Notes: generated by a model not told the origin, from the sequence alone. Counted from the first letter of the stretch, positions 1 to 7,558 are shown. The stretch is DNA of 20,744 bases from SIG587 sp045531585 (GCA_045531585.1 JAZSEH010000003.1:1-20744); one strand, 5' to 3'. Numbers and translations: made by a program.

Positions 1-38
1 TAATTTTCCTTATTGCAATATTAATTTGTTTATGGTAA

Positions 39-44
39 TATAAT
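39..44 (+). promoter_or_regulatory. possible -10 box for the serine recombinase
   Basis: TATAAT lies 43 bases before the recombinase start. No -35 is well placed: the nearest candidate, TTGCAA at 13-18, would need a 20-base spacer. A TTGACA at 53-58 has no -10 at a usable distance. The upstream region is cut off by the window edge, so this is weak. Confidence 0.25.
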
Positions 45-86
45 ATCGTAATTTGACAATGAACAACGCAAGGAGAATTTTAAATT

Positions 87-1832
87 ATGGATGTACATTC
101 TGTCAGACAGATGATGAGGACTAAAAGTATATATGAGATACCGATGCGTGTTACATTTTATGCCCGTGTATCTTCTGAAAAGGACGAGCAGTTGAACTCT
201 CTTGACAACCAGATATCCTATTACCGCAACTTTATTAAAAAAAACGCTAACTGGGAGTTTGTTGAGGGATATATTGACGAAGGTCTTTCGGGTATGAGCA
301 CCAAAAAGCGAGAGAACTTCCACAATATGATTAGTGATGCTAAAGCAGGTCTTTTTGACCTTGTTATCACAAAGGAAATTACCCGTTTTGCTCGTAATAC
401 GCTCGACAGTATTCAATACACTCGTGACCTACTCTCCTATGGTGTAGGTGTATTCTTTCAGAACGATAATATCAATACCCTTGATGAAGATAGCGAACTT
501 CGTCTTACTATTATGTCAGGTATCGCACAGGATGAACTTAGAAAATTATCTTCACGTATTAAGTTTGGTCATCAAGAAGCCATAAAGAAAAATGTTGTCC
601 TTGGTAACAGCCGTATATTCGGCTACCGCAAAGACAACAAACGATTAGTTATTGACGAAAAAGAAGCAGAGATGGTTCGGGAATTATTTGAGCTTTACGC
701 AACCGACCAATACAGTATGAAGCAGATTGAGGAAATCTTTTGGAACAAGGGTTACCGCAATAATAATGGAAAGCGAATCTGCCACAGCACAATGTCCAAC
801 ACCATATCCAACCCAAAATACAAGGGCTACTATGTTGGTAACAAGGTAAAGATTATTGATATGTTCACCAAAAAGCAAAAGTTCTTACCGCCTGAGGAAT
901 GGGTTATGTTTAAGGATGAAACAGGCGAAATTGTCCCTGCCATTGTCAGCGAAGACCTTTGGGAAAAAGCCAACACCGTTCTTAGAAGGCGCAGCCATGA
1001 TGTCAAGAACAGACAAAACCAATGTAATCACCCTAATCTGTTGACCGGTAAAATGTACTGTACGCATTGTGGTAAGCTTTACTATCGCAAGGATAGCAAA
1101 GACCGCAAGGGTAATGTGTTATCCCGTTGGATATGTAGTGGTAAAATTAACAACGGTACAGATTCTTGTCCTTCGTTCACCATTTATGAGGAAGAAATTA
1201 AAGAAGTTCTTTACGAGGTGTTTAAGGACACCGCTGAGGATGCAAAACTAATTATTGAGGAATATACAAATATGTATGCCGAAATATTAGCGAAGGACAC
1301 TTCTTCGGGTGAACTACAAAAGTTAAAAGACCGACTTGATTTCTTATCAAAGAAAAAATCAAAATTGCTTGAGTACAATATTGCGGGACAAATCAATGAC
1401 CGAGATTTTGTAGAGATGAACAAACAAATTACCGATGAGTCTTCTGAAATTTACTCGGCTATTCAGGAAATAGAATATGAAATCAACTCACGAGCTGAAT
1501 ATAAGCAAAAGATTGAAGAAATACGCAATATATTGCTTAAAGCCGAAAATGAAGCAAGTCAGAATATGATTGACTCTGCGTTCATAAACAGGTATATCGA
1601 CAAGATTTATGTAACCCCTATTGAAGAAGGCACTGTTGAAATTTCGGTGAAGATTTTCTCAGGAGAGACGGTTGAGAAACATTTGTCCACCTTGCGAAAA
1701 CGCCATAAATCTATTAAAAATGCCGAAAAAACCGATAAAAACGGGGCTTCTGATGATGGTATTGTAGATATTGGCAGTACGGGACACACTTTTAAGAAGA
1801 TGATCCAGGCTTATGAAAACAGCATGAAATAA
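87..1832 (+). CDS. large serine recombinase (site-specific integrase of a mobile element)
   Basis: 581 aa. It catalyses integration or excision of a mobile element by serine-mediated strand exchange. The N-terminal resolvase domain (about residues 20-165) carries the motif YARVSS, with Ser29 as expected nucleophile, and the arginine-rich catalytic stretches TRFARN and ELRKLSSRIK. A recombinase domain follows (about 175-300), then a zinc ribbon with Cys325/Cys328 and Cys350/Cys361, and a charged coiled coil (about 400-485) typical of large serine integrases. Length fits the TndX/TnpX-like group. The start is supported by AAGGAG at 70-75, 11 bases upstream; Met20 is a possible internal start but has a weaker ribosome site. 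The gene is visibly richer in A/T-ending codons than the isomerase/oxidoreductase genes further on, consistent with a foreign origin. No other element genes are visible, because the window begins here. Such genes often sit at an element's end. Which element it mobilises is unknown. Confidence 0.93.
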   Translation: MDVHSVRQMMRTKSIYEIPMRVTFYARVSSEKDEQLNSLDNQISYYRNFIKKNANWEFVEGYIDEGLSGMSTKKRENFHNMISDAKAGLFDLVITKEITRFARNTLDSIQYTRDLLSYGVGVFFQNDNINTLDEDSELRLTIMSGIAQDELRKLSSRIKFGHQEAIKKNVVLGNSRIFGYRKDNKRLVIDEKEAEMVRELFELYATDQYSMKQIEEIFWNKGYRNNNGKRICHSTMSNTISNPKYKGYYVGNKVKIIDMFTKKQKFLPPEEWVMFKDETGEIVPAIVSEDLWEKANTVLRRRSHDVKNRQNQCNHPNLLTGKMYCTHCGKLYYRKDSKDRKGNVLSRWICSGKINNGTDSCPSFTIYEEEIKEVLYEVFKDTAEDAKLIIEEYTNMYAEILAKDTSSGELQKLKDRLDFLSKKKSKLLEYNIAGQINDRDFVEMNKQITDESSEIYSAIQEIEYEINSRAEYKQKIEEIRNILLKAENEASQNMIDSAFINRYIDKIYVTPIEEGTVEISVKIFSGETVEKHLSTLRKRHKSIKNAEKTDKNGASDDGIVDIGSTGHTFKKMIQAYENSMK

Positions 1833-1846
1833 GCAGTTTAATTTTT

Positions 1847-1877
1847 ACTCGGATGTCATTTTGGCATCCGAGTTTTC
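1847..1877 (+). terminator. hairpin terminator after the recombinase
   Basis: ACTCGGATGTC (1847-1857) pairs with GGCATCCGAGT (1863-1873) through 11 bp with one T-G wobble and a 5-base loop, followed by TTTTC. It starts 14 bases after the recombinase stop codon. Confidence 0.75.
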
Positions 1878-1928
1878 TTGATTATAAAAAACTTTTACCT
1901 TGAATCTTTTAAAATGTAATAATGTTTA

Positions 1929-1965
1929 CCGAAGCGACATATTGATTTGTGATATGTCGTTTCGG
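1929..1965. repeat. 14-bp inverted repeat between recombinase and sialidase-like gene
   Basis: CCGAAGCGACATAT (1929-1942) and ATATGTCGTTTCGG (1952-1965) pair over 14 positions with one G-T, around a 9-base centre. It is not a normal terminator, since no T run follows on either strand. It ends 4 bases before the -35 box of the next gene. It could be an operator, an RNA hairpin, or part of the attachment site or end of the mobile element. The sequence alone does not decide. Confidence 0.6.
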
Positions 1966-1969
1966 GGTA

Positions 1970-1998
1970 TTGAAAATATAGGAGTGAATTATTATAAT
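1970..1998 (+). promoter_or_regulatory. sigma-A promoter of the sialidase-like gene
   Basis: TTGAAA (1970-1975), a 17-base spacer, and TATAAT (1993-1998). Transcription should begin near 2005, about 30 bases before the start codon. AGGAG at 2024-2028 gives the ribosome site, 6 bases from ATG 2035. Confidence 0.75.
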
Positions 1999-2034
1999 AT
2001 ATTTAAAATAATTAAAAGCGTTTAGGAGAAAGGT

Positions 2035-3132
2035 ATGAAGGGTAAGGTGGTTTGCGAGCTTGCTCCCACTAAGGAAAACAACCGCAATAGTGAGGGCGAT
2101 TTTATAACCTTAACGGATGGCAGCATTCTCTATGCATATTCACGGTATAGCGGAGACGGCTTTGAGGATGGTGACAGTGCAGATATTTATGCCATAAAAT
2201 CCTTTGATAACGGTGAAACCTTTGGTGAACCTTTCCTTTTGTTTTCAAGGGATAGGGTTAAAGCAGAGAACATTATGTCCGTTTCTTTTTTAAGAATGGA
2301 AAACTCAGATATAGGTATGTTCTATCTTGAAAAGAGGGACACGGTGCAATGTCGCCCGTTTTTTACCCGTTCCGCTGATGAGGGTAAAACCTGGAGTGAG
2401 CCTATTCTTTGCGGTGATGAAGAAGGATACTTTTGTGTACTTAACAATATGGTTATAAAAACGGAAAGCGGAAGAATAATTATTCCTGCATCATATCATC
2501 CCGCTACATATGGTATAGATAATAACGGTAAAAAATTTCTTGCCGCTTTGGATAGCGGTTCCTTAAGCGTTTTTGCATCCGATGATGACGGAAAAAGCTT
2601 TAAAAAAATATCTGAGGGTACTACAATTCCTGCCTCGGGAGGTTGCGTTGTAGGCGTGCAGGAGCCTTGTATTGTTGAATTGGAAAACGGCAAGCTTTGG
2701 TGCCTTATACGTAATGATTCGGGACGGCAATATGAAGCATTTTCCGTTGACGGTGGAGAAAGTTGGACACAGCCCTTGCCTTCAAGGTTTACAAGTCCCG
2801 AAGCTCCTATGAATGTGAAAAGGCTATATAGCGGAGAAATAATTGCGGTGTGGAATCCTGCACCTAAGTATTACAATGGTAAAAGTATGAGTGTTAAACA
2901 TGTGATGACAGACGGAAGAACACCTTTTGTTTACGCCTTGAGCCGAGACGGAGGAATAAATTTTCCTCAATCTCAAATAATAGAGGACGATGAGGAAAGA
3001 GGCTTTGCATATACTGCAATACACGAAACAGCAGACAATGCAATTCTCCTTGCATATTGTGCAGGCGGGGCAGAGGATGGATGTATGCTTAACCGTTTAA
3101 GGATAAGAAAGATATTTAAAAGCGAACTTTAA
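2035..3132 (+). CDS. cytoplasmic BNR/Asp-box sialidase-like protein
   Basis: 365 aa, predicted six-bladed beta-propeller of the sialidase superfamily (BNR_2 type). Five Asp boxes of the S-x-D-x-G-x-[TS]-[FW] kind are visible: SFDNGETF (56-63), SADEGKTW (113-120), SDDDGKSF (182-189), SVDGGESW (237-244) and SRDGGINF (303-310). The N-terminal RNSEGDF (17-23) replaces the classic FRIP motif. Arg17, Arg226 and Arg295 are candidates for the substrate-binding arginine triad, but this is inference. There is no signal peptide or membrane anchor, so it should act on imported oligosaccharides in the cytoplasm. It has its own promoter and converges on the nagA-ROK kinase operon, which suggests amino-sugar or sialoside use. 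It could be a different glycosidase with the same fold, so the family call is firm but the substrate is not. Confidence 0.8.
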   Translation: MKGKVVCELAPTKENNRNSEGDFITLTDGSILYAYSRYSGDGFEDGDSADIYAIKSFDNGETFGEPFLLFSRDRVKAENIMSVSFLRMENSDIGMFYLEKRDTVQCRPFFTRSADEGKTWSEPILCGDEEGYFCVLNNMVIKTESGRIIIPASYHPATYGIDNNGKKFLAALDSGSLSVFASDDDGKSFKKISEGTTIPASGGCVVGVQEPCIVELENGKLWCLIRNDSGRQYEAFSVDGGESWTQPLPSRFTSPEAPMNVKRLYSGEIIAVWNPAPKYYNGKSMSVKHVMTDGRTPFVYALSRDGGINFPQSQIIEDDEERGFAYTAIHETADNAILLAYCAGGAEDGCMLNRLRIRKIFKSEL

Positions 3133-3164
3133 AAAAATGCGTTCCCAAAGGAACGCATTTTTTT
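3131..3164. terminator. bidirectional terminator between convergent genes
   Basis: AAAAAAATGCGTTCC (3131-3145) and GGAACGCATTTTTTT (3150-3164) form a perfect 15-bp hairpin with a CAAA loop. The A run and T run make it usable on both strands: for the sialidase-like gene from the left (its TAA stop overlaps the first bases) and for the nagA-kinase operon from the right (stop at 3180). Confidence 0.92.
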
Positions 3165-3179
3165 AAATTGATGAAAGAA

Positions 3180-4559
3180 TTACTTGATTTCAGGTAAGCT
3201 TGCTGCTGCAATAGACTGACCTACGCGGCGGCTTGACTCATCGGGGATATGCAATTTGCATTTTGCTGCAAGCTCGGGGAATTCGTTCTTAAGAACCTCG
3301 TTAGCGCGATCAAGAATAATCACGCCGCCCTCACCTGACGTTACACGGCCCATAATAAGAACGTGCTTAATATCATAGAAAAGGCTGTAATAAGCAATGG
3401 CATAGCCAAAGTATACGCCAATTGTTTCGTAGATAGCAGCTGCTCTGGGGTCGTTCTTTTCCATAAGGCCCTGAACAACCTTAAGCTTTTCGGCGGGAGA
3501 TAATGCCTCGTCAAGCTCAATGCCTGCAGCAGGAGCAAGTTTAATTACGCCGTCCTGTGAGAAGTATTTAACACCGCAACCAATATCTCCGGACCACTCA
3601 TCCTCCATAGCGTCCTTTGAATAATCAACAGGAGCAAAGGCTAACTCGTTAAGCCATCCGGTAATATTACCTGCGGGGTCAACGTAGCCGCCTGCCTCAC
3701 TTGTACCCATAGCAATACCAAGAACGGAATCATCGTTAAGGTCCATGGCGCCTGCAAGAGCGGTAACGTCACCGTCGTTTGCAACCTCAAGAGGAACGTT
3801 TTCGCCAAACTCTTTAGCGATATCGATATACATATTCTTTACTCTCTTTTCAAAGTCCTCTTTAGAAACCTTTAAGAAAAGAGAGGCAACCATAATACGA
3901 TTGTCAACGTAAACACCGGCGGAAGAAACTCCGATAGCATCAACTCTGGGCATATGTTCAGCGGCAGACTTCATGGCAGATAAAATGCCATCATACTGAT
4001 ACTGAGGGTCAGAGTTAATTTTGGGGAACCAAACAACCTCTTCGGAATATACGCTTTCACCGTTAATAACGGCACTTACCTTACGGTCAGAACCGCCTGC
4101 GTCAAAGCCGATACGGCAACCGTCTAAATGGCGGCCTACAGGTGTTGCAGATTCCTGTGTTACAGGAGCCTCCTCAATAGGCTTCCATACACACTCGAAG
4201 GGCTTTTCATAAACCCCTGCCATAAAATCATTATCAAATGCGCGTGCACCATCAGCGGCATAAGCCTTTGCAATTCCTTCATAAATAAGCTTTGAGCCTG
4301 CGATTATAACCTTGTAACCGCCTCTTACCCAAAGTAAGGTCTTAACAATACGCTCAACAACGCCAAGATTTTCATCATCGTGGCCTGTGCCGTCAGGGAA
4401 AACAGTCATTTCAAAGGCTGAAACAAAACCGTTATTGCGCTCAATGCCGATAACTAATTTCTCGCCACCGGCCTCTTTTGCTCTTTTAACAAAATCGTTA
4501 AAAACTAAAATCATAGGCTGAAAGCCCTTGTCCAATTTAGCTTCAAATTTAGGCTTCAT
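3180..4559 (-). CDS. ROK-type sugar kinase with N-terminal extension
   Basis: 459 aa from the ATG at 4559. A TTG at 4577 is in frame, but GGAGG (4571-4575) overlaps that TTG and lies 11 bases before the ATG, so the ATG is preferred. An ASKHA/ROK kinase core occupies about residues 148-459: GFDAGGSDRK (151-160) as phosphate loop, NDGD (261-264) with Asp262 as likely catalytic base, and GIAMGTSEAGG (281-291) as a second nucleotide-binding loop. Expected role is ATP-dependent phosphorylation of a sugar, by context an N-acetylated hexosamine. Two oddities: about 147 residues precede the core, against about 300 aa for usual ROK kinases, and the zinc motif CxCGxxGCxE is absent, with only DIGCG (325-329) in its place. 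The start overlaps the end of nagA by 11 bases, so the two are probably translationally coupled. A distant non-kinase function is possible. Confidence 0.78.
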   Translation of the reverse strand: MKPKFEAKLDKGFQPMILVFNDFVKRAKEAGGEKLVIGIERNNGFVSAFEMTVFPDGTGHDDENLGVVERIVKTLLWVRGGYKVIIAGSKLIYEGIAKAYAADGARAFDNDFMAGVYEKPFECVWKPIEEAPVTQESATPVGRHLDGCRIGFDAGGSDRKVSAVINGESVYSEEVVWFPKINSDPQYQYDGILSAMKSAAEHMPRVDAIGVSSAGVYVDNRIMVASLFLKVSKEDFEKRVKNMYIDIAKEFGENVPLEVANDGDVTALAGAMDLNDDSVLGIAMGTSEAGGYVDPAGNITGWLNELAFAPVDYSKDAMEDEWSGDIGCGVKYFSQDGVIKLAPAAGIELDEALSPAEKLKVVQGLMEKNDPRAAAIYETIGVYFGYAIAYYSLFYDIKHVLIMGRVTSGEGGVIILDRANEVLKNEFPELAAKCKLHIPDESSRRVGQSIAAASLPEIK

Positions 4560-5688
4560 ATTTAATTCTACCTCCAATAATTGTTTTCATGATATTGAAA
4601 TCACCGTCTGTGATAATAATATCCGCATCCTTACCTGCATCAAGTGAGCCCTTGCGGTCATCCACACCAATAGCCTTTGCAGGATTAAGGCTTGCCGCTG
4701 CAACAACACTCCATAATGGCATATCGGTATTGTTGTAAACGTTTTTAACGGCATTGTTAAGCTTTAATACGCTTCCTGCAATGGTGCCGTCCTCTAAAAG
4801 ACACTCTATACCCTTAACAAAAATCTTCTGTCCGCCAAGTGTGTACTCGCCGTCAGGCATACCTCCTGCACGGGTACAGTCTGTAATGAGCACAAGTTTA
4901 TCGCCTTTGATTTTTGCAATAAGCTCAAATAAGCCCTTATGTACGTGGAAGGTATCACAAATAAGCTCGGTATAAACGTCCTTAAGTAATGCCGCACCTA
5001 CAACACCGGGATTGCGGTGGTGCAGGGGAGTTTGAGCATTGAAAAGGTGTGTGATGTGGGTTGCGCCGGCATCAATACCGTTGATGGTCTCCTCAAAGGA
5101 GGCGTCGGTATGTCCGATTGATACTTTAACGGAACAGTTTTCACGAACCTTCTTGATTCCTTCACAGCCGCCTTCCATTTCGGGAGCTACGGTTGCAAGT
5201 GAAATAATATCTGCATTATCGATAACAAACTGTGCATCAAGAGGCTTGATATGAGTTTCAGCCTGAGCACCCTTCTTTTTCGGATTGATAAAAGGTCCTT
5301 CAAGGTTTACGCCTAAAATTTCGGCACCGTCCCAGTCCTTGCTTTCGCCTTTTAAGGAACGAACAGTATTTAGAGCTGTATTAATCTCTTCCATACTTAC
5401 TGTCATAGTTGTGGGGCACCAGGATGTGACACCGTTTTTCATAATGCCGTTAGCCATTTTCTTTATGCCTTCAGCACTACCGTCGGAAGCGTCCTCGCCT
5501 AAATAGCCGTGAATGTGAATATCTACAAGACCGGGAGCAACGTAACCACCCTTGGCATCTATAACCTCGGCACCGTCGGGAATCTCTTCCTTAGCTAAAA
5601 GACCGCAAATCTTTTCGTCAAAAGCAAGCGCGCAGTCTTTAACAATTCCGTCCTGCAAAATCACATTACCATTAATAATATACTTCAT
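4549..5688 (-). CDS. nagA: N-acetylglucosamine-6-phosphate deacetylase
   Basis: 379 aa, normal length. It hydrolyses GlcNAc-6-phosphate to glucosamine-6-phosphate plus acetate in the cytoplasm. Amidohydrolase features in order: VDIHIHG with metal-site His58 and His60; NLEGPF with metal ligand Glu130; IGHTDAS with His193; HLFNAQTPLHHRNPG with His214 and substrate-binding residues; LITDCTRAGG with catalytic Asp270. The start is fixed by AGGGAGG just upstream on the minus strand (5693-5699). It is first in a two-gene operon with the ROK-type kinase. No glucosamine-6-phosphate deaminase (nagB) lies in the window, so the next step must be encoded elsewhere. GalNAc-6-phosphate deacetylases (AgaA) look similar and cannot be excluded. 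Confidence 0.93.
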   Translation of the reverse strand: MKYIINGNVILQDGIVKDCALAFDEKICGLLAKEEIPDGAEVIDAKGGYVAPGLVDIHIHGYLGEDASDGSAEGIKKMANGIMKNGVTSWCPTTMTVSMEEINTALNTVRSLKGESKDWDGAEILGVNLEGPFINPKKKGAQAETHIKPLDAQFVIDNADIISLATVAPEMEGGCEGIKKVRENCSVKVSIGHTDASFEETINGIDAGATHITHLFNAQTPLHHRNPGVVGAALLKDVYTELICDTFHVHKGLFELIAKIKGDKLVLITDCTRAGGMPDGEYTLGGQKIFVKGIECLLEDGTIAGSVLKLNNAVKNVYNNTDMPLWSVVAAASLNPAKAIGVDDRKGSLDAGKDADIIITDGDFNIMKTIIGGRIKYEA

Positions 5689-5717
5689 AACGAACCTCCC
5701 TTTTTATACATAACTAA

Positions 5718-5726
5718 ATTATAGCA
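5718..5726 (-). promoter_or_regulatory. extended -10 promoter for the nagA operon
   Basis: Read on the minus strand this is TGCTATAAT, a full extended -10, with the start codon about 30 bases downstream. No good -35 is seen. The 12-bp palindrome CTTCTATAGAAG (5736-5747) lies where the -35 would be and may bind a regulator. Confidence 0.6.
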
Positions 5727-5735
5727 TACAAATTG

Positions 5736-5747
5736 CTTCTATAGAAG
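5736..5747. promoter_or_regulatory. palindrome at the -35 position of the nagA promoter, possible operator
   Basis: CTTCTATAGAAG is a perfect 12-bp palindrome, 9 bases upstream of the TG of the extended -10. Its position fits a repressor or activator site. The binding protein is unknown. Confidence 0.35.
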
Positions 5748-5847
5748 AAAAATTTTCTGTATTTTAGGAGAAAGTTACTGTAAAATAGACAAAAACAAAC
5801 TAATTTTTGAAGCACGAAGAAACGGGCTTACTTGCTAAATTTCATTT

Positions 5848-6633
5848 CTATCTTTTATAGCTTCTCGGCGTTTCCTTTTTAAACTTTGAAAAGGCACGGT
5901 TAAAGGTCCTGATTGAGCCAAAGCCAACCTCATAGGCAACCTCGGAAACAGGCCTGTTGTTATCTGCGTTTAAAAGCCTGCAGGCCTCGTCAATTCTAAG
6001 TGAGTTTATGTAGTCGTTAAAGTTCATTTTGATTTTGTTGCTGAATATATGGGAAATATAGTGTTTGCTTCGGTGCAAGCCTTCGGCCAAGGTTTGAAGC
6101 GAAAGCTCACTGTTCCTATAATTTTCGTTACAGTACGAAAGAATATCGTGGAGTATATCGTCAGCACTGTTGTCGTTATCGGTAAGAACGGCACGTTGAA
6201 GAATTTCACCCATTAGAGCCTGGGCCAGTCCCTTTATTATTGATTTTCTGTAGGTGTTGGAACTGTAAGAATTAAAGTAAATCTGTTCTATTAGCCATTT
6301 TATTTCATTGTTGCACTTGCCGTCTGGCAGTACGGCGCTGTCAGGAAGCTTTGAATTAAGTATCTGAGCGTACTCATCAAAAAAGTTTACGGGTAATATA
6401 ATTAGAATTGCATTGAGACCTTCGTAGCTTTGGTAGGAGTGTATCTGATTAGGAAAAGCAATAAACAGGTCACCCGGTTCCATAACCGATAACTTCTGGT
6501 CTGCATAGGCGTGAGCGGTACCGCTTAAAAGATACAATATTTCAATATGGGAATGAAAATGGGCTGTAGGGCTAAGGGCCTGAACCGAGCGTACTCTTAT
6601 GGAGTTTTTCATCTTTTGATAGAAAATTTTCAT
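5848..6633 (-). CDS. AraC-family transcriptional regulator with cupin sensor domain
   Basis: 261 aa from the ATG at 6633, preceded by GAGG 6 bases upstream. A TTG at 6663 is in frame but lacks a clear ribosome site. The N-terminal cupin (about 20-80) has histidines at 25, 27 and 65 and the barrel motif EPGDLFIAFPN, as expected for binding a sugar or sugar derivative. The C-terminal double helix-turn-helix (about 163-261) includes LSLQTLAEGLHRSKHYISHIF and the family signature VAYEVGFGSIRTFNRAFSKF. It is divergent from the isomerase/oxidoreductase cluster, with 106 bases between the starts, and upstream of nagA on the same strand. It most likely activates the divergent cluster and may also act on nagA. 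The inducer is not predictable. Confidence 0.93.
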   Translation of the reverse strand: MKIFYQKMKNSIRVRSVQALSPTAHFHSHIEILYLLSGTAHAYADQKLSVMEPGDLFIAFPNQIHSYQSYEGLNAILIILPVNFFDEYAQILNSKLPDSAVLPDGKCNNEIKWLIEQIYFNSYSSNTYRKSIIKGLAQALMGEILQRAVLTDNDNSADDILHDILSYCNENYRNSELSLQTLAEGLHRSKHYISHIFSNKIKMNFNDYINSLRIDEACRLLNADNNRPVSEVAYEVGFGSIRTFNRAFSKFKKETPRSYKR

Positions 6634-6652
6634 ACTAAACCTCAAAAAGCAA

Positions 6653-6681
6653 TATTTGTCCAAAAAAGAAAACTATTTGTC
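6653..6681. promoter_or_regulatory. direct repeat TATTTGTC x2, candidate AraC-type operator
   Basis: TATTTGTC occurs at 6653-6660 and again at 6674-6681. The repeat period is 21 bp (two helical turns), the geometry AraC-family proteins use on direct half-sites. The second copy abuts the proposed -35 of the isomerase gene. Both copies lie in the regulator's own 5' leader or start region. Confidence 0.55.
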
Positions 6682-6708
6682 TTGAATTATAACACGATAT
6701 TGTATAAA
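6682..6708 (+). promoter_or_regulatory. possible promoter of the isomerase/oxidoreductase cluster
   Basis: TTGAAT (6682-6687) and TATAAA (6703-6708) are separated by only 15 bases, a sub-optimal spacing expected for an activator-dependent promoter. It overlaps the regulator's promoter on the other strand almost completely, so the two should compete. AAGGGAG at 6726-6732 provides the ribosome site for ATG 6740. Confidence 0.4.
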
Positions 6709-6714
6709 ATACAA
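6686..6714 (-). promoter_or_regulatory. sigma-A promoter of the AraC-type regulator
   Basis: On the minus strand: TTGTAT (6714-6709), a 17-base spacer, TATAAT (6691-6686). Transcription should start near 6679, leaving a leader of about 46 bases. Confidence 0.65.
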
Positions 6715-6739
6715 GTAGTAATAACAAGGGAGTGTTTTT

Positions 6740-7558
6740 ATGACTAAATTACCTATTGGTTTGCAGCTCTATTCTGTTCGTGACGATATGCAGAAGGATT
6801 TTGCTGGAACCCTTAAAAAAGTAAAGGAAATGGGCTATGATGCCGTTGAGTTTGCAGGTCTTTACGGACATAGTGCCGAGGAAGTTAAAGCACTTTGTGA
6901 CGAATTAGGCTTGAATCCTGTTTCGGCTCACGTAGGCCTTCCCTTAATGGCTGCCGATATTGAGGGTGAGGTTAAGACATATGCAGAAATCGGATGCAAA
7001 TTTATGGTAATTCCCTGGTCTGACGGAAAAAATCTTCCCGGCGGAGCTGATTATGATAAATTCCTTGCCGATATTAAGAAGTATGCCGCTGTTATGCGTA
7101 AATACGGCATTAAGCTTTGCTACCATAACCACGATTTTGAGTTTGAAAAGATTGACGGAAAGAATAAGCTTGACATTCTTTATGCCGATACCGATCCTGC
7201 TGACCTTCAGACACAGGTTGATACCTGCTGGGCAAGGGTAGGCGGTGTGGATCCTGCCGAATATGTTAAGAAGTATACGGGCCGCGCTCCCATAGTACAT
7301 ATTAAGGACTATTTCGGTAGCAAGTCCGCTAATATGTATGACCTTATTGACGGTGGCGAGGTTGAGGCTAATGATAAGGAGGTCGCTCCCTTTGAGCTTC
7401 GTCCCGTTGGCTATGGTGTTCAGGATGTTGCAGCTGTTCTTGCTGCTGCCGAGGCCGCAGGCGCAGGCATCGTTATTGTTGAGCAGGATAATCCCAGCCT
7501 TGGCAAAACTCCTATGGAGTGCGCCAAGATGAGCATTGACTACATCCGTTCCCTGTAA
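6740..7558 (+). CDS. sugar phosphate isomerase/epimerase-type TIM-barrel protein (first copy)
   Basis: 272 aa, xylose-isomerase-like (AP-endonuclease family 2) TIM barrel. Expected metal and catalytic residues are visible: YHNHDFE (128-134), Asp161 in QVDTCW, His187 in VHIKDY and Glu248 in IVEQD. No signal peptide, so cytoplasmic. Proteins of this fold act as isomerases, epimerases, dehydratases or, next to Gfo/Idh/MocA oxidoreductases, as lyases on 3-keto sugars and glycosides; the last option is an inference from the neighbour. It is the first gene of the cluster divergent from the AraC regulator and 56 bases ahead of the oxidoreductase. The second TIM-barrel gene (10000-10914) has a different arrangement of motifs and length, so the two are not recent duplicates. 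The exact substrate is unknown. Confidence 0.85.
   Translation: MTKLPIGLQLYSVRDDMQKDFAGTLKKVKEMGYDAVEFAGLYGHSAEEVKALCDELGLNPVSAHVGLPLMAADIEGEVKTYAEIGCKFMVIPWSDGKNLPGGADYDKFLADIKKYAAVMRKYGIKLCYHNHDFEFEKIDGKNKLDILYADTDPADLQTQVDTCWARVGGVDPAEYVKKYTGRAPIVHIKDYFGSKSANMYDLIDGGEVEANDKEVAPFELRPVGYGVQDVAAVLAAAEAAGAGIVIVEQDNPSLGKTPMECAKMSIDYIRSL

Noticed and set aside
53..58. TTGACA as a -35 for the recombinase
   Set aside because: The only -10-like sequence downstream would need a 22-base spacer and would start transcription inside the gene.
30..416. 128-codon minus-strand open frame at the left edge
   Set aside because: Opposes the catalytic domain of the recombinase and has no convincing ribosome site.
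2011..2026. Catabolite-control (cre-like) site TTAAAAGCGTTTAG before the sialidase-like gene
   Set aside because: Symmetric around GCG but three strongly conserved cre positions (the G of TG and the terminal CA) do not match.
5806..5826. Terminator for the AraC-type gene (AAGCACG/CGGGCTT hairpin)
   Set aside because: Only 6 paired bases with an internal mismatch, and no T run in the direction of transcription.
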